Assembly: GCF_003462685.1 (NCBI RefSeq)
Contig: NZ_QRVE01000008.1
Span: 23,283 to 87,282, forward strand
DNA: 64,000 bases
DNA from: Collinsella sp. AF23-4AC
GTDB lineage: Bacteria > Actinomycetota > Coriobacteriia > Coriobacteriales > Coriobacteriaceae
Direction: 5' to 3'
The notes under the pieces are model-generated. The model worked only from the letters and a program-made list of their open reading frames with translations, was not told where the DNA came from and searched no databases. Made by a program: the position numbers and the translations under genes. Each line of letters opens with the position of its first letter. Positions within the stretch are counted from its first letter, which is position 1. Below, piece after piece: positions 17,082 through 25,649 of this stretch.

Positions 17082-18435
17082 GGCTTATAGGACAAAATGT
17101 GTGTCCCGATAGAACATCCGTTTCCATCCATTAATCCAGCCAGAACGGGTACGGGTCCCTGTGGTGGAGGTCCTCCCACACGGCCCTGTCGCCCCACTCC
17201 GGCCCTCCGTCCTCGCGCGACGGCGAGGCGGAGTAGACGCTGAACAGGAAGTCGATGTCCGCGTCGGTCGGCATCGCGGCGAGCTTCTCGCGCGCCGTCC
17301 TCGAGTCCCCGGAGTGCGCATGGCACCACCAGAACACCGCCTTCACGCGCTTGACCGACGTCAGCCCCCGGCGGTTGCGCAGGACGGCCCTCAGCTGCGA
17401 GTTCACCCCTCCCTCGATCATGTTGTTGGTCGACGGCAGCGGTCCGGCCTTGGCCAGGGCGGGGTCGAGGTAGGTGAACAGCGTCCCCGCCGACACCAGC
17501 GACGACAGCGACGAGCGCGCCCGCCTCAGCCTCTCGTGGGTGTAGACCCTCCTGCCGTCCACCACGGTCCTGTCCTCCAGGAAGTCGGCCCAGAACCCGC
17601 ACCAGTCGAGGTAGCGCTCGACCCAGAGCTCGGCCTGGTGCAGCGTCTCGATGCCCATGAGGTCGCGCGCGATGAGGTAGAGCTCGCGCCCCGCCTGGAG
17701 CTTCGGCCGCGTCGTCGTGTAGCGCTTGACCTGCGAGAAGGCGTGGAAGGTGCACCTCTGGACCCTGGTGCGCGGCCAGGTCTCGCGCACGGCCTTGGCG
17801 AACCCGCTCCCGCCGTCGGTGACGACCACCTCGGGCGCCGGGATCGGTGCCATGAGGGCCGACCACGCCCTCGAGTTCTCCGACCTGGCCATGTACCAGG
17901 AGACCACCCTCTCGCCGCTGCAGCATATGAGAACCACGAGGTCGCGCGCGACCCAGATCCCGTCGGCGTAGAGCACGCGGTGGAGCTCGCCGTCGGGGAC
18001 GGGCATGGGCCAGACCTCCCAGAACTCGGCCGTCCTGCGCCTGAAGGACCGCCCGCCGCCCGGCATCGCGGCCTGCGAGTCCTTCGAGAGGAGCCACCCG
18101 AGGAACTCCTCGAGCCTCGCCGCCGTGTCGTCGTACCTCAGCGTCGTCGACGCGCCGCAGGCCGTGCACCTCCACCGCTGGGACCCCGATGAGGTCCTGC
18201 CGTTGCGCTTGGTCCGACCGCCGCAGTAGGGGCAATAAACGGCCTTCATGGGCACCTCTTCCGAAAGGGTGTTTAACGGTTCCGGAAAAGGGTATCTACC
18301 GGCGGGAACGATAGGCAACCGGACACACATTCTGTCCGGGCGGTTAAAAGCGGGCACGGAATTTAAACGGCTGAAAAAGGGGCATCGACCTGCGCCGATG
18401 CCCCTAAAGTGGACACACATTTTGTCCTATAAGCC
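17082..18435 (-). mobile_element. IS256-family (IS1249-like) insertion sequence, intact
   Basis: A 1354-bp element bounded by perfect 25-bp terminal inverted repeats that begin GGCTTATAGGACAAAATGTG on the left (17082-17106) and are mirrored at 18411-18435. The flanks carry an 8-bp target duplication, CAGCATTC, at 17074-17081 and 18436-18443. IS256-family elements make 8-9 bp duplications. One full-length transposase is inside. A partial extra copy of the end motif (GGACACACATTCTGTCC) lies near 18325. The perfect ends and duplication suggest recent insertion. Confidence 0.95.
17131..18249 (-). CDS. IS1249-like transposase (IS256 family)
   Basis: A 372-aa protein. An N-terminal zinc ribbon (CPYCGGRTKRNG ... 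CTACG) is followed by a DDE-type core: D in LYADGIWVARD, D in VVVTDGGSGFAKA, and E in STNNMIEGGVNSQL. It cuts and joins the terminal repeats of the element. The ATG at 18249 has AGAGGTG about 5 nt upstream; the longer frame to 18420 runs through the terminal repeat and is not used. Its GC content is higher than that of the neighbouring genes. Confidence 0.92.
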   Translation of the reverse strand: MKAVYCPYCGGRTKRNGRTSSGSQRWRCTACGASTTLRYDDTAARLEEFLGWLLSKDSQAAMPGGGRSFRRRTAEFWEVWPMPVPDGELHRVLYADGIWVARDLVVLICCSGERVVSWYMARSENSRAWSALMAPIPAPEVVVTDGGSGFAKAVRETWPRTRVQRCTFHAFSQVKRYTTTRPKLQAGRELYLIARDLMGIETLHQAELWVERYLDWCGFWADFLEDRTVVDGRRVYTHERLRRARSSLSSLVSAGTLFTYLDPALAKAGPLPSTNNMIEGGVNSQLRAVLRNRRGLTSVKRVKAVFWWCHAHSGDSRTAREKLAAMPTDADIDFLFSVYSASPSREDGGPEWGDRAVWEDLHHRDPYPFWLD

Positions 18436-18558
18436 CAGCATTCATTAATACCGATTTAAATCGGATAAGAACCTGCTTGACTCTTCGATATTTTGTTTAA
18501 ACAGACGTGACTTGACTAATTTCGTTAGTTATGCTTTAGCAAACCGTCAAAATAGAAT

Positions 18559-18612
18559 AGTCATTGGGGACGTTCTTTAATGACTAGTCGTTTAAGAACG
18601 TCCCCAATGACT
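18559..18612. repeat. 54-bp palindromic intergenic element
   Basis: AGTCATTGGGGACGTTCTT... reads nearly the same on both strands, around a central GACTAGTC. It lies 3 bp from the end of hypA and shares its core with 13543-13577. It could stop transcription from hypA but has no T-tract. Confidence 0.75.
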
Positions 18613-18615
18613 AAG

Positions 18616-19044
18616 TTAGGCGATGTGGAGGGGGTTGGCGGCGTCGACGGCATCGGGGGCGTCGGAGAGGCCGTCGGGGGCAGCGTCTGCCGGGTCCTCG
18701 TCGGGGGTCTCGATCTGCTTGATCATGACCTCCTGGCCCTGCAGCAGGTATGTCTCGCCGCTGCCGCAATAAGGGCAGGTCTTGCCGTGCTCGACCGTCG
18801 CGTAGTCGCGGCCGCACGCCTCGCAATGTGTCACGGCTTCAACGGGCTCCACGATAAGCTCCGAGCCCTCGGTGATAGGCTTTTTATCCGCTGCCCAGCG
18901 CCAAGCGTCGAGCAGCAAGTCGGGAACGACGCCCGAGACCTCGCCCAACAGCAACGTCACGCTCGAAACGCGACTTACGCCGTTGGCGCGAGCCACATTC
19001 TCGACATCGCGAATGATGTGATAGACGATTCCCAATTCATGCAA
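18616..19044 (-). CDS. hypA: [NiFe]-hydrogenase nickel chaperone HypA
   Basis: A 142-aa protein starting at TTG, because the family's nickel-binding MHE motif is only met from this codon (MHELGIVYHIIRDVE) and AAAGGG lies 7 nt upstream. The zinc site is CEAC ... CPYC. HypA with HypB inserts nickel into the hydrogenase large subunit. Usual length is about 115 aa; here a 27-residue Asp/Ala/Pro tail extends the C-terminus. It follows the 925-aa oxidoreductase gene by 96 nt in the same direction. The other hyp genes are 30 kb away and hypB is not in the window. Confidence 0.9.
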   Translation of the reverse strand: MHELGIVYHIIRDVENVARANGVSRVSSVTLLLGEVSGVVPDLLLDAWRWAADKKPITEGSELIVEPVEAVTHCEACGRDYATVEHGKTCPYCGSGETYLLQGQEVMIKQIETPDEDPADAAPDGLSDAPDAVDAANPLHIA

Positions 19045-19089
19045 GGCGAAACCCTTTCTGCAGAGGTTGATTCGATGCAAACTCAAAGC

Positions 19090-19125
19090 AAGGGGACGGC
19101 GAAATCTAGTCTGCGCCGTCCCCTT
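19090..19125. repeat. Hairpin with GGGGAC core between oxidoreductase gene and hypA
   Basis: AAGGGGACGGCG (19090-19101) pairs perfectly with CGCCGTCCCCTT (19114-19125). There is no T-tract, so it may act as a processing or partial termination hairpin. Its GGGGAC core is shared with other palindromes in the window. Confidence 0.65.
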
Positions 19126-19140
19126 ACCCGCCATGGTTAC

Positions 19141-21918
19141 CTATTTTCGACCGAACTTAATCTTGATGGCGCGCTTCAAAGCATACTTGCCCAGGCTTGG
19201 GAGCTTTTGCTCGTATTTGACCATCGTTGAGCACTCGGGGCGGTCGCGATCCAGATGGATGGCGTCGAATGCGCACTTGGTGGTGCACAGGCCGCAGCCG
19301 ATGCACTTGTTGGGGTCGACGATCGAGGCACCGCAACCCAGGCAACGGGCGGTCTCGGCGCGCACCTGCTCCTCGGTAAAGGTCTCGACGTACTCGCTAA
19401 ACGGCGCGGCCTTCTCGCGCTCGCGGTCCACATGGGCAACCTCGCGGCTCGCGTTGTCGTAGCTCTCGATCACGACGTCGTCGCGGTCAAGCGCGGTGTA
19501 GCGGCGCTGGTTGCGGCCGATCGTGAGCGTGGAGCCCGGCTGCACAAAGCGGTGGATGGACACGGCGGCCTCGTGACCGGCGGCGATGGCATCGATGGCA
19601 AAACTCGGACCGGTGTAGACGTCGCCGCCCACAAAGATGTCTGGCTCGGCGGTCTGGTAGGTCCGAGGATCGGCAAGGGCACCCTGACCGCGGCCAAGCT
19701 CCACCTTGGAGCCAGCCAGCAGGTCGCCCCACACAATGGACTGGCCGATGGACATGACCACGCGGTCGGCATCGACACGACGCAGGTCGTTCTCGTCGTA
19801 CTCGGGCGCAAAACGGCCCTCGTCGTCAAAGACACGCGTGCAGCGCTTGAAGGTGATGCCGCGCACATGACCGGCCTCGTCCAGGTGAACCTCCTTGGGG
19901 CCCCAACCGCAGCTGATGTGCACGCCGTCCTCGATGGCCTCGCGACGCTCCTCCTCGCTGGCGGGCATCTGGGCCTCACTCTCCAGGCAGAACATCTCAA
20001 CGTGCTCGGAACCCAAACGGCAGGCGTTGCGCGCGACATCGATAGCAACGTTGCCGCCGCCCACCACAATGGTGCGGCCGGGCAGCGCGTCGATCTTGCC
20101 GCTGTTAACCTCGCGAAGGAAGTCGACGGCCACGGTCACGTCCTCGGCATCCTCGCCCGGAATGCCGGCAAGGCGGCCGCCCTGGCAGCCAATGGCAACG
20201 TAGAAGGCCTTAAAGCCCTGCGCGCGCAGCTCGTCGAGCGTCACGTCGCGACCGACTTCCACGCCATAGCGGAACTCGGCACCCATCAGGCGAATAACCT
20301 CGACCTCGGCCTCGATAACATCCTTCTGCAGCTTAAAGCTGGGAATGCCGTAGGTGAGCATGCCGCCCGGGCGCTCATTCTTCTCGAACACGACGGGTTT
20401 GTAGCCCTTCTCGGCCAGGTAGAAAGCGCAGGACAGACCGGCCGGACCGGCGCCGATGATGGCGATCTTCTGGTCGAAGCCGCCGGCACGCGTCGGGGTC
20501 ACCACAGGTGGGACATAGCGGGTCGCGGCGTCCAGATCGCGCTGGGCGATAAACTTCTTGACCTCGTCGATGGCCACGGCCTCGTCCACGCGACCACGGG
20601 TGCAGGCGTCCTCGCAGCGGCGGTTGCACACACGGCCGCAGATAGCGGGCAGCGGGTTCTCGCGCTTAATGAGTGCCAGTGCCTCGTCATAGCGACCCTG
20701 AGCCGCGAGCTTCAAATAGCCCTGAACGGCGACATGCGCGGGGCAAGCCGTCTTGCAGGGCGCGGTGCCGGACTCATGCGTCTCGATGCGGTTGTCATTG
20801 CGGTAGTTGGGCGACCACTTGGTGTGGTCCCACTTGGTAGCGTCGGGCAGCTCCTGGCGCGGATACTCGGGCACCTGTCCGCCGGCCTTTTTGCTGCAGA
20901 GCTTCTGGCCCAGCTTGGCGGCGCCGGCCGGGCACACCTCAACGCAGCGACCGCAGGCCACGCACTTGTCCTTCTCGACCTTGGCGACATAGGCCGAGCG
21001 CGACAGGTTGGGCGTGTTGAACAGCTGCGAGGTGCGCAGGGCGTAGCACACGTTGACGTTGCAGTTGCAGATGGCGAAGATTTTGTTCTCACCGTCAATG
21101 TTGGTGATCTGGTGCACAAAGCCGTTGTCCTCGGCCTGGCGCAAGATGTCGTAAACCTCGTCGCGGGTCACGTAATGGCCACGATCGGTCTCGACCACGT
21201 AGTCGGCCATATCGCCCACGGCAATGCACCAGTCGGCCGGGTCATCGGCGCAGCCCTCGCCCATCACGCGACGGCTCGCGCGGCAGCTGCAGGTGCTGGC
21301 GGCATACTTACCCTCGTATTTGTCGAGCCAATGCTCGATATGCTCAATAGGCACCGAGGTGCTTGCGGCGTCAATGGCCTTCTCGACCGGAATGACGTGC
21401 ATGCCGATACCGGCGCCTCCGGGCGGCACCATCGGCGTGGCGCGGGACAGCGGGCCCTTGGATGCCTGTTCAAAGAACTTGGCATAGACCGGGTGCTCCT
21501 CGAGCTGGCTCACGCGCATGTTGAGGAACTCGGCGGAACCCGGCACCAGCATGGGCAGCACCCACTGCTTGGCGCGCTCGGGGTTTTCCCAGTTGTACTC
21601 GAGCAGACCCGTGTAGCTCATGTCGTCGAGCATCTTCTCGATATCGGCTTCGGGCATGCCGGTGAGCTTGACCATCTCGGGCAGCGTATAGGGACGGCGC
21701 ATCTTCATCTTGCAGAGCACTTCGGCCTGCTCGTCGGTTGCGGCCTCGGCAAACGACCAGTACTCGTAGCCCAGCAGCTCGTCGCGATGCAGCAGACGGT
21801 TGGTGCAGTGCTCGCACAGCTTGACGATTGCCTCGCGCGGATGCTCCGGCAGCGGCGGCACGAACTCCGAACCGATATCGGGCTCGGTGTAGCTAATTCC
21901 CGGTCCGTTGAGAATCAT
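19141..21918 (-). CDS. Multi-cluster Fe-S / FAD oxidoreductase with GltD-like core
   Basis: A 925-aa protein. About residues 60-110 look like a winged-helix segment (YTLPEMVKLTGMPEADIEKM). Cys groups follow: CSCR with later Cys near 230-255, CNCNVNVC near 308, and a ferredoxin motif CVACGRCVEVCP near 345. The GltD-like part begins with CKTACPAHVAVQGY and CGRVCNRRCEDACTRG, then the FAD motif IIGAGPAGLSCAFYLAE (about 510) and a second nucleotide site VVGGGNVAIDVARNA (about 650). The C-terminus has CLGCG and CIGCGLCTTKC. It probably moves electrons between NAD(P)H and ferredoxin-like centres; the substrate is unknown. GAAGGG is 6 nt before ATG 21918. It is divergent from a TetR gene across two operator palindromes. 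Confidence 0.8.
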   Translation of the reverse strand: MILNGPGISYTEPDIGSEFVPPLPEHPREAIVKLCEHCTNRLLHRDELLGYEYWSFAEAATDEQAEVLCKMKMRRPYTLPEMVKLTGMPEADIEKMLDDMSYTGLLEYNWENPERAKQWVLPMLVPGSAEFLNMRVSQLEEHPVYAKFFEQASKGPLSRATPMVPPGGAGIGMHVIPVEKAIDAASTSVPIEHIEHWLDKYEGKYAASTCSCRASRRVMGEGCADDPADWCIAVGDMADYVVETDRGHYVTRDEVYDILRQAEDNGFVHQITNIDGENKIFAICNCNVNVCYALRTSQLFNTPNLSRSAYVAKVEKDKCVACGRCVEVCPAGAAKLGQKLCSKKAGGQVPEYPRQELPDATKWDHTKWSPNYRNDNRIETHESGTAPCKTACPAHVAVQGYLKLAAQGRYDEALALIKRENPLPAICGRVCNRRCEDACTRGRVDEAVAIDEVKKFIAQRDLDAATRYVPPVVTPTRAGGFDQKIAIIGAGPAGLSCAFYLAEKGYKPVVFEKNERPGGMLTYGIPSFKLQKDVIEAEVEVIRLMGAEFRYGVEVGRDVTLDELRAQGFKAFYVAIGCQGGRLAGIPGEDAEDVTVAVDFLREVNSGKIDALPGRTIVVGGGNVAIDVARNACRLGSEHVEMFCLESEAQMPASEEERREAIEDGVHISCGWGPKEVHLDEAGHVRGITFKRCTRVFDDEGRFAPEYDENDLRRVDADRVVMSIGQSIVWGDLLAGSKVELGRGQGALADPRTYQTAEPDIFVGGDVYTGPSFAIDAIAAGHEAAVSIHRFVQPGSTLTIGRNQRRYTALDRDDVVIESYDNASREVAHVDREREKAAPFSEYVETFTEEQVRAETARCLGCGASIVDPNKCIGCGLCTTKCAFDAIHLDRDRPECSTMVKYEQKLPSLGKYALKRAIKIKFGRK

Positions 21919-22011
21919 GGTTGTCCCTTCTCTTGCCGCAGCCCGACGAGGCCGCGGCACCCCTCTTTTTTTGCAGGCCGGGCATGCCCCCATGCCGTTC
22001 ACCCGCCATTG

Positions 22012-22026
22012 TTGACATTGTGTCAA
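22012..22026. promoter_or_regulatory. TetR-type operator 1
   Basis: A perfect palindrome, TTGACA-TTG-TGTCAA, between the oxidoreductase and tetR genes. Its centre is 23 bp from operator 2, about two helical turns. Confidence 0.65.
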
Positions 22027-22034
22027 AAATAGTA

Positions 22035-22049
22035 TTGACGAACCGTCAA
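22035..22049. promoter_or_regulatory. TetR-type operator 2
   Basis: A perfect palindrome, TTGACG-AAC-CGTCAA, same design as operator 1. The pair probably lets the adjacent TetR protein control both directions. Confidence 0.65.
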
Positions 22050-22107
22050 CAATATTCAAGACTGTTAGGCGAACGGTCCGGCAAAAGAGGATGAAAGGCG
22101 GCAAAAC

Positions 22108-22770
22108 ATGGGCAACAACGCAGCAGGTACCTCTGTGGTCGATGCCGTCCCCGCATCCGATAGCGCGGCAAAGCGCCTGACGGGCGACGAACGCCGTCGC
22201 GAGATCCTCGATGCCGTGCGCACCGTAAGCTCCGAGTTGGGCGTGTCCCACCTATCGGTATCGGCTGTGACCAAGCGAGCCGGCTGCACGCGTTCATTGT
22301 TCTACCACTACTTTGCCGATATGGACGCCGCCGTCACCGCTGTCATGGACGAGGCAATCGACGGCTTTATCTCCGAGCTCGAGCAGTGGAACGCCGGCCG
22401 CACCGTCGGCGATATCGAGGGCGCGCTCGACACCGTCGCCCCGCTCTTTAAGCGTCTGGTCGCCAGCGGCCACGAACTGCCGAGTACGCTCACCTCAAGC
22501 AGTGGCGCGCTCTACGGCGGCTTTTTGCACAACGTGGTTCAGCGAGTGGCTCAGTACATCTGCGACACCACCGTGGTGGATTTTGTCGCCCATCATGAGC
22601 TACGCATCGACCATGTCTACGAGACGTTCTACACCCTCATCATGGGACTGTTGATGTATATCCGCACGCACCCCGATGTGCCCGACGAGACGGTCAAGGA
22701 AATCATCGCCTCGACACTCCACATCGAGGGCTATACCGCCAAGTATCCGGAGCGCAAGCCCCAGAACTGA
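22108..22770 (+). CDS. TetR/AcrR-family regulator
   Basis: A 220-aa protein. The N-terminal HTH (about 28-75: RREILDAVRTVSSELGVSHL, VTKRAGCTRSLFYHYFADMD) is typical TetR. The C-terminal ligand domain (about 80-215) is helical and unassigned. It is divergent from the 925-aa oxidoreductase, with two palindromic operators between them, and is followed 63 nt later by the DUF5692-like membrane gene, so it likely controls both and itself. Confidence 0.88.
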   Translation: MGNNAAGTSVVDAVPASDSAAKRLTGDERRREILDAVRTVSSELGVSHLSVSAVTKRAGCTRSLFYHYFADMDAAVTAVMDEAIDGFISELEQWNAGRTVGDIEGALDTVAPLFKRLVASGHELPSTLTSSSGALYGGFLHNVVQRVAQYICDTTVVDFVAHHELRIDHVYETFYTLIMGLLMYIRTHPDVPDETVKEIIASTLHIEGYTAKYPERKPQN

Positions 22771-22833
22771 CGACATTTGGCCAAACTGCCCGCGATCGGA
22801 AGAGGGGCCGCGGGCGTGTGAAAGGAGAGCAGC

Positions 22834-23841
22834 ATGCTGTTCGATGTTTGGGGTAGCGATACCCTTATCCACTGGGCCGGCTGGGCCATGGTCTTTATTG
22901 GCCTGATCGTGCTCAACGAGGTCGGCCGCCGCACCAAGCTGGGCGCGGCCATCATCTTTGGCGTGGCTCCGCTGGCCATGACCATCTACTGCGTCGCCAT
23001 CGCCATCGGCGTCTCACAAGGCGCCGAGTGGGCGCTCACCAACCCCACCCATGTGTACCAGAACAGCTGGTTCCACTACGCCAAGGTATACGCGGCGCTG
23101 GCCGGTTGCTGGGGCTTCATCGCCATTAAGTATCAGTGGGGCAAGATCGGCAAGGCGCATTGGTTCCGCGCATGGCCGTTTGTGATCGTCGCCATCAACA
23201 TCATGATCGCCGTCGTGTCCGACTTCGAGAGTGCCTATCACTTCTTTGTCCTGGGCCAGTCCACCTGGGTCACCTCCGAAGGTGCTACGCAGCTGGCCGG
23301 CTGGAACAACGTGTTCAACGGCATCGCCGGTATCATCAACATCTTCTGCATGACCGGTTGGTGGAGCGTCTACGCCTCCGAGGACAAGACCGACATGCTG
23401 TGGCCCGACATGACCTGGGTCTACATCATCGCCTACGATATCTGGAACTTCTGCTACACCTACAACTGCCTGCCCACCCACTCCTGGTTCTGCGGCTTTG
23501 CGCTGCTGCTGGCGCCCACCGTCGCCGCCTTTATCTGGAACAAGGGCGGCTGGATCCAGAACCGCGCCTTTACGCTGGCCATTTGGTGCATGTTTGCCCA
23601 GGTGTTCCCCTACTTCCAGGAGGAGTCCATCTTTGTGACCCACTCCACGCTCGACCCCGGCGCCGCTACCGCGGTCTCGATCGCCGCACTGGTCGCCAAC
23701 ATCGCCGCGATTATCTACGTCGCCTACCGTGCCAAGAAGCTCGGCCGCAATCCCTACAAGCAGGATGTCTTTGAGGGCACCAGCGATTGGGAGAAGGCTA
23801 CCGCTCGCCGCGCCAAGGTTGATTACGCACACGCCGAGTAA
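22834..23841 (+). CDS. Polytopic membrane protein, DUF5692-like
   Basis: A 335-aa protein with about eight membrane helices and unusually many Trp and Tyr residues (WAGWAMVFIGLIVLNE; WVYIIAYDIWNFCYTYNCLP). The short basic C-terminal tail is cytoplasmic (KKLGRNPYKQDVFEGTSDWE). I associate this pattern with the DUF5692 family from coriobacteria, from memory only; no function is established. AAAGGAG precedes the ATG. A GCCCGCG/CGCGGGC hairpin sits in the 63-nt gap after tetR. It is likely co-regulated with the Fe-S/FAD oxidoreductase, so it might act as a transporter or membrane partner for the same substrate. Confidence 0.7.
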   Translation: MLFDVWGSDTLIHWAGWAMVFIGLIVLNEVGRRTKLGAAIIFGVAPLAMTIYCVAIAIGVSQGAEWALTNPTHVYQNSWFHYAKVYAALAGCWGFIAIKYQWGKIGKAHWFRAWPFVIVAINIMIAVVSDFESAYHFFVLGQSTWVTSEGATQLAGWNNVFNGIAGIINIFCMTGWWSVYASEDKTDMLWPDMTWVYIIAYDIWNFCYTYNCLPTHSWFCGFALLLAPTVAAFIWNKGGWIQNRAFTLAIWCMFAQVFPYFQEESIFVTHSTLDPGAATAVSIAALVANIAAIIYVAYRAKKLGRNPYKQDVFEGTSDWEKATARRAKVDYAHAE

Positions 23842-23908
23842 CGTGTTTATTCCGCCCACATTTGGATGTAGGCAAGCTTAGCCGACGCCACAATCGCGCG
23901 TCATGCGC

Positions 23909-23949
23909 AGCCCCGGAAAGCGATTCGCCCGCTTTCCGGGGCTTTTTGT
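23909..23949 (+). terminator. Terminator after the DUF5692-like gene
   Basis: AGCCCCGGAAAGCG pairs with CGCTTTCCGGGGCT, followed by TTTTGTT. Confidence 0.9.
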
Positions 23950-24079
23950 TGTTGCGCGCATTCACGCACGATATGCAAAACCTCTCTCACAGATAAAATC
24001 AGATTTCCAACCGACTGACAGCCCTATGTGACCCCAATTTTGGGTACATTGTTGTCCCGATATTGAGCTTGGGGGATAT

Positions 24080-25576
24080 ATGAAAGATGAGACGATGGGC
24101 CAAGAGGATGCGGTCCAAGATGCAGAAGCGTGTGCCGAGGCCCTGGAGAGCCTAGACCAGATCGCGCTGGCCGAGATTGCGTTTGACGATTCGAGCGTTG
24201 ATGCGCAGGATGAGCCGGAAGCCGGGACGCAGTCCGATGGTAAGGATGCAGACGACGTTGAGCCTACCGAAGATGAGGTAGATCACGAAGACACCGAATG
24301 TGAGGCCGACGACCAGACCGAATCTGACATGAGCGAGGAAACCATCTTGCTCGACAGCTTGCCGGCCGAAGATTCGCTGACCCGCGAGCTCCCTGGCTTA
24401 GGCTCTGCGCCTGCCGTGGACGAGACCATCGCCATGGGCGATATTCCCCTACCGTCCGTTCCTTCGGCACGCGAGGCCGAGGTTCGCCATCGCAAGATGT
24501 CGCCCAAGCGCCGCAACCTGATGGTTGCCGGCGTTGTGGCCGTCGCGCTCGTCGCCGGCGGCGCAGGCTATGCTGCCTGGAACGGATATCAGCAAGAGCA
24601 GGCTGCCACTGTCGCCGCCAATGCCCACACGATGATGTCGGTGCAGATTGGCGTACATGCCGCAGGGCTCGACTGTTCCGCCGGCTCCAAGATTCCCGTA
24701 CAAGTGAGTGGCCAGGATTCTGACGGATCCTCCGTGAGCGAAACACTCTATGTTGACGAGCATGGCCGTGGCATCAAACTGCTACCCGGTGACTACACGC
24801 TCTCCATTGCCGCCTCCCCCATCGCGTCCGACGGCACCGTCTATACCGTGCCGACCACCAAGGCGCAGGTCACGATCAAGAGCGACGGACAGGACCTAAG
24901 CAGCCAGGCCGCCTTTAAGCTCAAGGTGCCTTCGGCCGACACGGTAACCGACGACCAGATCGATGCCGCCGCCAAATATGCCGAGGAGGGAGGCGCGAGC
25001 TCCGCCGCCACCGCCAAGGTGCTCCAGCAGGCGGCAACCGCGCGGCGCGACGCCGCCGTCAATGCCGTGAGCGCGCAAAAGGCACAGGCGGCCCGTGATG
25101 CCGACGCCCGTCACAAGGCAACCGACCTCTACCAGCTCGATATCCCCGTCGAGTGGTACGGCAAGGTCGAGACTTGGCAAAATGGCAGCACGCTATGCAT
25201 CTATCTTGCCGGCGACAGCGATACGCCGATTGTGACGCTCGTCGCGGTGCGCGAGGGCGAGAGCTTTACGCCCGATGAGGGCGATACGGTTTTGGGTGCG
25301 GCCAACCTAGGCAACGGTTACACCGTCTACGCCAGCGGCCCCATCTATCCGTACGTGGTGCCCCAGACCATCAACGGACGGACGCAGAATCCCGTGTCAA
25401 CCTACCCCATGGACACGGCCATTGAGCTTGTCGAGCTTACGACCGGCAACCGCTATACGTATAGCCAGATCAAGAACGTACTGGTCGGCAAAGACGGCAA
25501 AGCCGACGCCGCGACCAAACTCGAATGCGACTACATCGCCCAGATTCTGCTGCCGAGCATCAAGGCCCAGGACTAG
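24080..25576 (+). CDS. Single-pass membrane protein with acidic cytoplasmic N-terminus, unknown function
   Basis: A 498-aa protein not recognised as any family. The first 130 residues are very acidic and low-complexity. A basic stretch (RHRKMSPKRRN) precedes one membrane helix (about 147-168). The outside part has a beta-rich domain (about 180-285), an Ala-rich probable coiled helix (about 295-350) and a C-terminal globular domain (about 355-495). The acidic Thr-containing tail (ETILLDSLP; DETIAMGD) could be an FHA-recognised kinase substrate, by analogy with this organism's FHA/kinase set; that is inference. It stands alone between a terminator and a convergent ATPase gene. Confidence 0.7.
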   Translation: MKDETMGQEDAVQDAEACAEALESLDQIALAEIAFDDSSVDAQDEPEAGTQSDGKDADDVEPTEDEVDHEDTECEADDQTESDMSEETILLDSLPAEDSLTRELPGLGSAPAVDETIAMGDIPLPSVPSAREAEVRHRKMSPKRRNLMVAGVVAVALVAGGAGYAAWNGYQQEQAATVAANAHTMMSVQIGVHAAGLDCSAGSKIPVQVSGQDSDGSSVSETLYVDEHGRGIKLLPGDYTLSIAASPIASDGTVYTVPTTKAQVTIKSDGQDLSSQAAFKLKVPSADTVTDDQIDAAAKYAEEGGASSAATAKVLQQAATARRDAAVNAVSAQKAQAARDADARHKATDLYQLDIPVEWYGKVETWQNGSTLCIYLAGDSDTPIVTLVAVREGESFTPDEGDTVLGAANLGNGYTVYASGPIYPYVVPQTINGRTQNPVSTYPMDTAIELVELTTGNRYTYSQIKNVLVGKDGKADAATKLECDYIAQILLPSIKAQD

Positions 25577-25607
25577 CCGGGCGCATCATGGTACTCCCCA
25601 ACCGTGA

Positions 25608-25635
25608 TGAAGGGGCCAGGAGGTCCTGGCCCCAC
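25608..25635. repeat. Hairpin between convergent genes
   Basis: GGGGCCAGGA and TCCTGGCCCC form a tight 10-bp stem between the unknown membrane protein gene and the ATPase gene. There is no T-tract; it may act as a weak two-way terminator. Confidence 0.5.
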
Positions 25636-25649
25636 AGATCCGTAGATGA

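Noticed and set aside
19255..22032. 925-aa plus-strand frame opposite the Fe-S/FAD oxidoreductase
   Set aside because: Antisense shadow caused by high GC; the minus-strand protein has clear motifs.
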